Shown here in pieces: positions 56,661 through 64,000 of a DNA stretch of 64,000 bases. The first letter of the stretch is position 1, and the number at the start of each line of letters is the position of its first letter. This DNA is from Vandiemenella viatica. Taxonomy: Eukaryota; Arthropoda; Insecta; Orthoptera; Morabidae. The DNA is taken from positions 275,591,930-275,655,929 of the forward strand of contig JARYHS010008074.1 in NCBI GenBank assembly GCA_031002005.1, read 5' to 3'. The notes beneath the pieces were generated by a model, which was given only the letters and a program-made list of their open reading frames with translations, did no database searches and was not told the origin of the DNA. Both the position numbers and the translations under genes were made by a program.

Positions 56661-58560
56661 TCAATTTAAGTTAGAAAAGGACCGTTCAGCCTTAGATACT
56701 GTCACAGGAACAGTCAAATACATAATGCACGCTGTGAAAATATCTGGATAGCTTGATGAAAGAGAACTGTGGTCGACTATTATATAATTAGCAAATTCCT
56801 TAACACTTTTCATTTTTTCCAGTTTGTTTTGAAACGAATTTTTCACTGAACATAATTGTGAAGGAAAGGCTAGACTCGCATCATTTGGAAACTTATTAAC
56901 GAAATAAACTGCTTTTAGTGAATATCACTTTCACTTGCATTGGCTAAAAAATCAGATTTATTAATTGGTAAGTGTCAAGAAGAGGTTTGTCCCTTCAAAA
57001 CGGTGATCAAGTTGAGTACAAAGTGTGTCTACCATTGGATAGAACACAGTGACTTGGAAACAAGATTATGGGTCTATTAATCTCTCGTCTTCACTCAATT
57101 CATCAAAGTGTTTTCATCATTTTGTTCTGGCGAAATTCTTTGTATATTCCCCATCGACTACAAACATTTGATGCTTCAGAAACAAGTTCTTCAAACTTTC
57201 CACATATTTCGGTTATCCTTAGCAATAAATTACGCATAACCCATATGCATACAACAGGTCCATGCTTTCAGATTTTAAGGATTTTGATACGAGGTTGAGA
57301 GGCTCTATAACTTCACACTGCACAACCAAAATCAATACAAAATCAAAATTTTCAAGTTTGTTCTTTAGCTGCTGTGCTTCATTTCTTTCCTTGTTTTTCC
57401 TCGAAGTCAAACAGGCGGGTAAGGCTTTTCAACACGTCACAAAACCTGTGTTTCAGTGCATACACTGCCTCATGTCTACCAGCCCAGCGAGTTGAATTAA
57501 GAGTTTTCAGTATTTTCGAATTCAGTGAATCAGTCTAAGCCTCGATTTCGTACACTGACTTCAAATCTTGCAAGCGCAAAAATAAAGATATGATGACAAA
57601 AAAACACTTTGAATGGTTTCAAAAACTTGCAGACCACTCTGTTTCCTTCCACAGCATCCTTTAATACTAAATTAAGGTTATGTGCAGCGCAGTGCACAAT
57701 GTATGCATGTGGGGCTTTTGCTTTAATATGCTGCTGCACTCTACTGTATGCCCACTCATAACTGCAGCCCCGTCGTAGTCTTTGTCCACATTTGATCAAA
57801 TCCAAGTTTTTCTCTTCCAATGAAGTAAGTATTTCTTCTGCAAGACCTTGGGCAGACTGATCTTTTACTTCTCTAATGGATTCAAAAGTTTCACATATTT
57901 TGATATCGTCCCCTCTTATCATTAACTGTTTTGACATACCTGTAAACTTCCGTTAACTGATCAACTTTAGCTATGTGCTGAGTGGTATCTAAAATAAATA
58001 TAAAAAAAAATCAAGTGCTTTTGAAGCGTAACGGTCTTTTCATTTTTGATTTCTAAGGCTTATAGGTTTATAAGTTCATTCTGAATTTTAGGACTGAGGT
58101 ATTTCACAGTCCCTTGCGAACGCTGAATCAATTCTTGCAGTACAGGGTCATGTTTTGACAAGAGCTAAAACTATCGAGAGGAAGTTTCCTTTGTTGCTAC
58201 ATTCTAACTTTTCAGTAGATCCACGAAATGCGAGATTATATGTTGCAAGTGTTGAGGCCACATTTACTTTTCGCCAGAATCTTATTTCATTCTCCAAATT
58301 TTTGTCGAAAACGTCTTCGAAAGTACCATGTTTCCGGCACTGCCCATAAACTACACAAGACTATGTGTGGCTTTTGGATGCTTCATGAACTGAAATAAGT
58401 TCTGAAATATGCTTCCAGCCTCGAACTCCGGTTGCTATATTCAAGTGCTTCCAATTGGCAATAGACTCAATCTAATTTTTTTGAGTAATATAACCAACTT
58501 CTAAGCTTTAAGCTTCAACCATGACTTCGTGTTTGTACTATAATAGTTACTTGAAAAAGA
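56661..58560 (-). pseudogene. hAT (ZMYM-like) transposase, fragmented
   Basis: Minus-strand pieces in order are: near 58340-58180 RFWRKVNVASTLATYNLAFR then GNFLSIVLAL (region after the TTF finger); 57937-57600 GDDIKICETFESIREVKDQS, then AYSRVQQHIKAKAPHAYIVH and CAAHNLNLVLKDAVEGN, the hallmark catalytic-domain segment of this hAT group; and 56846-56661 ending TVPVTVSKAERSFSNLN, the C-terminal dimerisation motif. At least four stops or frameshifts. The first Asp lies in LIKCGQR..GCSYE, normally GQGYDGA, so it is lost. Confidence 0.85.
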
Positions 58561-59474
58561 TCAGCCTTGTTCATTGATATCCTTGGGAAATGGTCCGTCA
58601 GATTGTATTGGACCAACTGCCACCAGCCTACGTTTCTTTTCTTGATTTTCTATTAAAGTAGGAAAGACATCGTAATAGGCAGAATCTAGATCTTGCAAAC
58701 AACTTGGTGTATCATTGGTTCGGTCTATCACAACTGCTTCACCTAAAGAATTTTGTTGATTCGATTTGTTGTCATTGTTTCAATTTCGACGTATCTGCAT
58801 TTAAGTTCTGTGAAATTTTTATATCAGGAGAATCCACTTCTATTTCATTTTCTTCCGAAGTACCTTCCAAAGCTTGGCTCGTTGTTTTCTCAAGCCCTAA
58901 AAAGAAAATGTGTGTCAGGAAATCTGAAAATTTTATTTTAAAAATATCGGAAGGTCAAAGAGAGAAAAATATAAATATTTTTCCTCTTATAGATTAGAGC
59001 TATACGTATATAGGCACATACATTTAGTATATATACGTATATAAGCAGGGTTTAAATTGCGCCGGAGCCCACCGGAGCTAAAACAATAGTCTTGTGTAGT
59101 TCGCGAACGAACTAGTTCGGAAGAGCGCTCCCACAGGCGAACTACGCGAACTAGTTCCCAGATCTCTCGCTCCTTAGTTCGTTAGATCCTTTCCCGAAGA
59201 CCAACTTTTGTTTTAGTTTATTATCTAAAAGGAAACACAGCTCCTTGTGGACACATTTCACTGAAGACACAGATATAAAATAAAAGAAAAATAAATTGTT
59301 CAACATTAATAATTATTGCAGAAGTCACAAACGGAAATTTAACGTGGAATGTGAACATAAAATACACTTTGATCCCATTAACAACCAAAAGACAACCATC
59401 GATAACCACAACTACCATAACAAACAAGAGAGCGCGTGCAGTAGCGCTCCCTAAGCGAGCGAGCGAGCTGTCTT

Positions 59475-59690
59475 GGAGGACCTAGTTCGCGAACTAAACA
59501 GACCGCTCCCGGTCGCGAACTAAAGAGAGCGGTATCGTTCGCGAACTATAGAGAGCGGTACCGTTCGCGAACTAAACAGAGCGCTCCCGGTCGCGAACTA
59601 TAGAGAGCGGTACCGTTCGCGAACTAAATTGAGCGCTACCGTTCGCGAACTAGCACCATTCGCCAACTAGCACTATTCGCCGCTAGGGTT
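59475..59690. repeat. subterminal array of GTTCGCGAACTA repeats
   Basis: About eight units of roughly 27 bp. Each contains the palindromic core TTCGCGAA followed by CTA and an AGAGCGCTCCCG- or AGAGCGGTACCG-type spacer. Further copies lie at 59098-59180 and 61195-61262 near the other end. Such repeats are typical transposase binding sites in hAT elements. Confidence 0.9.
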
Positions 59691-60781
59691 TCCAATATTT
59701 TTTTGGTTGATGGTAGGATTTTTAAAAAAAGAATAACCTATAAAAATATGCTACACTTCAAAAATATAATATTTTACGAAAGAGTAGAAAATGATAAAAG
59801 GTATGTTTTTACCATTTCATTTTTTAAGCTATATTGTTTGCTTCTTTCATCTTTAATTCTTTTTTGTCTACAGTAAAATTGTCATATGCTTTATCGCTTT
59901 CAGTTGTCAAATTAATTTCGAGAAAAAGCTCATTTTTTATTCATGAAATACTTCTCTTACTTTTACCTGGATTTCGTATAATATTGTTATTTCAGAGTAA
60001 AGTTTGTTCACTTTGATATTCATTTTTTCTCGCAAATTTATAACCTCTAATATAGTCTCACAGTCATCAAATGAAACCCTGTGATTTGAATTTAATTTTT
60101 GGATTTTGTATAGCCAATTGCTTTCATTAAAATCTAACTATTTACTAAGAAACTCCAGACATTTATCAACGAATACTAGAGAATTATTTTTTTATATTAT
60201 CACTTTCTGTGGAGAATTTGGTTTCTAAAGGCTTTTTCTTGTTTTCTTAACCAAAGAAACAGTATCTTTTACATTTTTCTAGCCCTGATTTTAAAGCTGA
60301 CATAATATAATACTTATCTCAGTCTGTTGGTTAACAGCTTTGTGAAAGTGATGAAAGAAATGACTTGCGAAATTCAAAAAGATTTTAACTTTTGTGTCTT
60401 CATCAGTTTCATTCGTCGCCAAAAAAATTGTGAATGTGTATTGGATTATTCTCCCCTTCATTTTAAAATAATAGCTCAATGACTTCCAATTCACTGGAAA
60501 TTTACGCACTTTCGTTATTGCTACCACTTTCTCATTCAAGGGTCACTGTTATTTTTATATGTCTAATTATTAGATATCACATTGGAAGTATTAATGTTAT
60601 TTTTCTTAATAATATAGGTAATACTATTTCTGTCATATAGTACTTAAGCTGTAGCCAATAGTAGAATTATATTTTGTCCATGATTTCCAAAACTTTATTT
60701 ATATAAAAAAGCCGATTACTTATAAACGGGTATTTTAATTCATCAAAATAAACGCGTTTATAATATTTTATAAGTAATGTT

Positions 60782-60837
60782 GTGTTGTTGTTGTTGTTGG
60801 GGTTTAAGGGCGCGTCGACGGCAGGATCATTAGCGCC
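60782..60837 (-). mobile_element. 56-bp retroposon end with 16-bp duplication
   Basis: On the minus strand GGCGCTAATGATCCTGCCG leads to a tail of AAC repeats. It is flanked by a perfect 16-bp duplication TTTTATAAGTAATGTT (60766-60781 and 60838-60853). This is the end of a SINE type I recall from polyneopteran insects (GCGCCCTTAAACC then AAC repeats). Confidence 0.88.
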
Positions 60838-61680
60838 TTTTATAAGTAATGTTTCTTCCATGAACTAATAAACAAATCCATTTAAAAAATTAATATTCTA
60901 CGAATGCATGTAAATTACATAGTAAAAACAGCACAATTATTCAATTTACCCATTTGTGTAAAGGACAATGAGCACTTTGGTTTATCGGCGCCAACTGTTC
61001 ATGCTAATGTAATTTGAAAGGGCTATTATTAAGCAATAACTTTTGTTAAGAAGGTCATATTAAATTCCATTTAGAAACGACAAAAAAATGATTATGTCCT
61101 AATAAAACTGATTTAAAAAACAAAATAGCGCTTGCAGTAGCGGCAGCAAGGAGAGCGAACGATCTGTTTCTCTGAATTCGAGACGCGAACTAACGAACTA
61201 AAAGAGCGAACTAGTTCGCGAGGGAGCTGCGAACTAAACTGAGCGCTCCCCTTCGCGAACTATTATGCGCAAGTCTATAAAACAATACATACTATAGAGG
61301 TACTGAACCTATTTGGAGGAATTTAATTGCACCCGGGGCCTATTGAGTGCTTAATCCACTACTGATTGTGTTTTATAGGAATGTCAAGGGACCGACAGAA
61401 ACATTTGAATTATACACATTCGAATTATTCAGGTTTGACTGTATTATTTTTACATGAATTACACATCACGCTGAATAAAGCAAACCATACATACCTTTCT
61501 TATAACCTTTCCCTGTCGAGTGGTTTCCACAGTCCAGCCATGTTGACAAATTCTTCGAACTTTTTGCAGCCTCCAAGTGTCTTCTTTTTAGAGTCTGTCT
61601 TTTTTTATTTCCATTTGGCTGGTGCCGAATTCGTTTCATAATATAAACTATTATCTCAACACGAGCAAAGTAAGACTAAA

Positions 61681-61838
61681 CAGGGCCGGCGCTAGGATTT
61701 TGGGGTCCCGGGGTAAGCGATCTTAGCAGTCACGTAACCAGTTGGGGGCCCTTGGCCAATTCATCGGTTAGGGCCCTCCCAAATGGGCGACCATTTGACA
61801 CGATTACCACCCCCCCCCCTCCTCTAACGCCGGCCCTG
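61681..61838. mobile_element. hAT-type MITE, 158 bp
   Basis: The ends are CAGGGCCGGCGCTAG and, inward from the right, CAGGGCCGGCGTTAG, flanked by AGACTAAA/AGACTAAT (7 of 8). GC-rich body with a C10 run. Confidence 0.92.
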
Positions 61839-62506
61839 AGACTAATTAATAAACTACACGCGTACTTTATGTACTATACGACTCTCAACTGCACTGACAG
61901 TCCGATACGAGCCTTCACGTAAGCCTTCACGGGTGATTTACATTTTTGCACAAACTTGCTTCTTTTAAACGTTCACTATCTTAACCTAACCTAACCTATC
62001 CTACTCAGTCAATTTCTAAATTGCCACTGGCTTCACAATAACAAACGTCATTGTTCACAAATACAGTGGTGCCACAACTCATTAACGCCACCTATTGTTC
62101 GATTGTAAAAACTTAAAATGCAACCCTCGTAAGATGAGCAGTTAGCAAACGAATGAATCATCATGAATAGCACTAGCTCACTGCACCTGCCAGCCTGCAC
62201 TTGACACATCACTCGGCAGGCACCTGGTGCGACATGACACATTCGACTCGACATTCTGCTGTCTGCTCTAGAGCTGCTTTTGCATGTAAAGCGTATGGAG
62301 TATATAAATGGACACGCAAAAACATTTCCTCTAGCACTTTGATGGATTTTCTTTATTATTAACTTTTACCTGGGTGCTGGGTATAAGATATTAAAGTTAG
62401 ATTAGATATTAAAATAAAATAATTTTTTAACCGTCAGTTTGGTGCCCCTCGGGCTTGGGGGCCCCGAGGCAGTGCCCCGGCTGCCCCGGCGGTAGTTACG
62501 GGCCTG

Positions 62507-62830
62507 CAAGCCATTAGCTGTAAGCCATTTATTAATCAGGTCAAAGACATAATTTGAAATATATTCTGTAGATAAATCTGGAGTGTTTTTAATTCCTATG
62601 TTTGTGTAATCTGCAAATTGGACAAATTTTGAATTTTTACACGAAACACAGGGTAGATCATTTATATATATTAAAAACAATAGTGGCCCTGAGGTACTCC
62701 ACATCTGATTAATTTCCACTCAGAAAACAATGGACCTCTTAAGGCAGCCTTAAAATTCTCCATTGATACTTTCTGTTTTCTATTTATAAGGTAAGAACTA
62801 AGCCATTTACAAACAATGCCATCTATACCA
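62507..62830 (-). pseudogene. LINE RT palm segment upstream of the hAT
   Basis: The minus strand reads YYGIDGIVCKWLSSYLINRK, then GPLLFLIYINDLPCV, then FVQFADYTNIGI, then LINKWLTANGL, where the hAT interrupts. The catalytic pair normally written F-A-D-D reads FADY, so the second Asp is lost. Confidence 0.85.
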
Positions 62831-63319
62831 TAATACTTTAGTTTTTAGAACTTTTAAATTTCAAAATGGGTTTCGGCGGTAATTTCTCTCCACAACCTAC
62901 AATTTTCTGGAAACGAGTGTTCGATAGCCTGTCAACTGTTTAATGCATTATTTTAGTAATTGTGACTTTGAAGATAAATTTAAATTTTTTTCTTGAAGTG
63001 AACTGTTGTGATTTCGTAGTGAAACCTTTCCTCAGCTTTGGGTTATAAAGCTTTGTGGTGGCCGTAAAGCATTTCAGTTGAGATTCTAATTAGGCAACAT
63101 GGTCATCTAAAATTATTAAAGTCAGTCAGAACATTTTCGTCAGAGAACTTTTCATTTTAAGTGAACTGTTAGTTAAGGCACTAAAGCGATACTACCACCC
63201 CGATATGCAGCTTAGGGTCTTACAATTGGCCTGGATGGAAAAATTACTTGCTAGGTGGAAAATTTCTTAAAAGATAAAAAAACAATGAGAGTGGTAAATG
63301 CAGCATCAAAAGAGGTGTA

Positions 63320-64000
63320 AGCAACTGATTTGCATTGGTATCATTAATGTTCATTGTTGAAATGAAGTATTGTGTTGATGGGTTGAAGTCAGAAATTAGT
63401 TTGCTTGAAGTCTTCTGGGGCAAGTGACCAGATAGTCATTGTTCAACAAAGTTGCTATAGCGTGCAGTCATCTTCAGGTTGCTTCTGCTGACAGGCAAGA
63501 GAGGTACTGTCCGAGGCTGTCATGCTGAATCCGGGGGGGGGGGGGGATATTTATACCTGTCGTCCCATATCCTCCAGTCCCACCACTTGCCAATATTGCA
63601 TGACGTGTTGGTTGTGGTTACAGGGGTGGCCTGCTCCCAGGCATCAAACAGTGGCCCTCAGTATGTACACTGCCTTCATTTTTGAAGCATCTTCCAAAAC
63701 TTTAAACTCTAACAATGACCACCAGAAATTGCTACATTTTTGTCCCCACACACCCTCTTCTCCAGATAGTGTAAATAGGCCTTGCCATCATAAGAAACAA
63801 TTCTGCAAACTTCAACTTAACAAAAATTTCATTAAGGTTAGCCTCATAAAAAAGATATTAGCGTTAGGAATTTCTGGTGCTTGGGATGACATGCAGCTTA
63901 TGTCTGCAACAATTCAAGACTCCAGGCTTTAGGGATTTTCTATACATGCAAATAAAGCACCAGGGAACATCAATTCAAATATTAAAGTCATGAGATCAGT
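63320..64000. other. unassigned interval at right edge
   Basis: A G run of about 14 lies at 63533-63546. The 136-codon plus-strand frame starting nearby (63522-63932) has no recognised domain and begins inside the G run. It may be chance or repeat-derived. Nothing supported. Confidence 0.4.

Larger units (their letters stand above)
59087..61277. mobile_element. hAT-like element, 2.2 kb, with subterminal palindromic repeats
   Basis: The ends are TAGTCTTGTG and, inward from the right, TAGACTTGCG. The flanking TAAAACAA duplication is perfect (59079-59086 and 61278-61285). It relates to 19562-20246. The interior has decayed minus-strand coding-like pieces (60539-60291: RKFPVNWKSLSYYFKMKGRI; also near 60110 DCETILEVINLREKMNI), possibly an ancient transposase, but nothing diagnostic. 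Confidence 0.92.
55799..62506 (-). mobile_element. hAT-family transposon, 6.7 kb, with perfect 8-bp duplication
   Basis: The ends are CAGGGCCGTAACTA and, inward from the right, CAGGCCCGTAACTA (13 of 14), flanked by a perfect CAAGCCAT duplication (55791-55798 and 62507-62514). GGGGCCCCG blocks lie inside both ends. A ZMYM-like hAT transposase is on the minus strand (56661-58900). Later insertions: a SINE fragment (56542-56590), a 2.2-kb hAT relative (59087-61277) and a MITE (61681-61838). Removing these leaves about 4.3 kb. Confidence 0.95.
54680..62840 (-). mobile_element. jockey-like LINE, split by a 6.7-kb hAT
   Basis: 5'-truncated at about 62840. On the minus strand the RT segment (62840-62507) continues without loss across the hAT into 55790-55059. 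The 3' region has a tandem-repeat UTR (54765-55025) and a TGTATTGTATTG-type tail at about 54690-54670, fitting a LINE 3' end. Confidence 0.85.
53622..63224 (+). mobile_element. solo LTR, split by a nested LINE
   Basis: The LTR starts TGTAAG and ends TCTTACA, flanked by ATTG (53618-53621 and 63225-63228). The left part (53622 to about 54660) matches 25230-26150; the right part (about 62843-63224) matches 26235-26591. About 1.4 kb of LTR is split by the LINE 54680-62840. A TATA-like CCTATAAAAGATCG at 54398 marks the U3/R border. No internal retroviral-type genes. Confidence 0.88.
52100..63320 (+). mobile_element. CR1-like LINE, outermost layer of a six-level nest
   Basis: Same family as 1-2570 and 44510-48240. 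The endonuclease lies at 52400-52700 and RT at 53250-53621. The LTR then inserts, and the RT frame resumes at 63229 (LDGKITCWVENFLKDKKT-like residues, comparable to the VDEKMIFFVEEFLKGRKQ region of the copy at the window start). LINE similarity ends near 63318. Confidence 0.85.

Noticed and set aside
61980..62000. Short CCTAA run like the insect telomere repeat
   Set aside because: Only about three imperfect units, not an array; too short to indicate a telomeric or interstitial telomere site.
63522..63932. 136-codon plus-strand frame near the right edge
   Set aside because: It starts in a poly-G run, has no known motif and low-complexity start; could be chance.

Overview
This is nuclear DNA from a eukaryote, most likely a polyneopteran insect (stick insect, cockroach or orthopteran grade). 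Three things point there: an insect-type RpL35A with a long Lys-rich N-terminal extension and multi-kilobase introns, tRNA-derived SINEs resembling ones I recall from locusts and other polyneopterans, and a very high transposon load. The species cannot be fixed from sequence alone. The DNA is A+T rich, with few host exons in a sea of repeats.

Host genes. (1) RpL35A (eL33) lies on the minus strand: three coding exons (32493-32215, 24950-24792, 22503-22480), a probable 5' UTR exon with a TOP-like start near 32764-32733, and a poly(A) signal near 22450. (2) The first coding exon of a secreted carboxylesterase/cholinesterase-family protein lies on the plus strand (42929-43183). Its remaining exons are not recognised here. 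I see no other convincing host gene, and no tRNA or rRNA gene.

Layout. 1-2570: minus-strand CR1-like LINE split by a near-intact mariner. 3060-4290: Penelope-like remnant. 4900-9650: MITEs and hAT debris. 11400-18145: long-inverted-repeat element split by a piggyBac element (13030-17575), split by a Helitron (14056-17305), split by a hAT MITE (15370-15779). 19300-21000: Tc1-like remnant split by a hAT MITE. 22430-32764: RpL35A, whose introns hold a solo LTR, SINEs, a LINE and a palindromic MITE. 33662-37169: hAT element containing a LINE fragment. 38861-40200: MITE and Tc1-like remnant. 41930-43183: LINE fragment with MITE, then the esterase exon. 44191-48240: SINE, then a CR1-like LINE split by a 1.9-kb hAT and a 208-bp MITE. 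49342-50445: small Helitron-like element made of about 180-bp tandem repeats. 50860-51650: LINE fragments. 52100-63320: a six-level nest (LINE, LTR, second LINE, 6.7-kb hAT, 2.2-kb hAT, 56-bp retroposon).

The value of the window is as a transposon stratigraphy. Many insertions keep exact target-site duplications, so their order can be read directly. No prokaryote-like defence system, CRISPR array or gene cluster is present.
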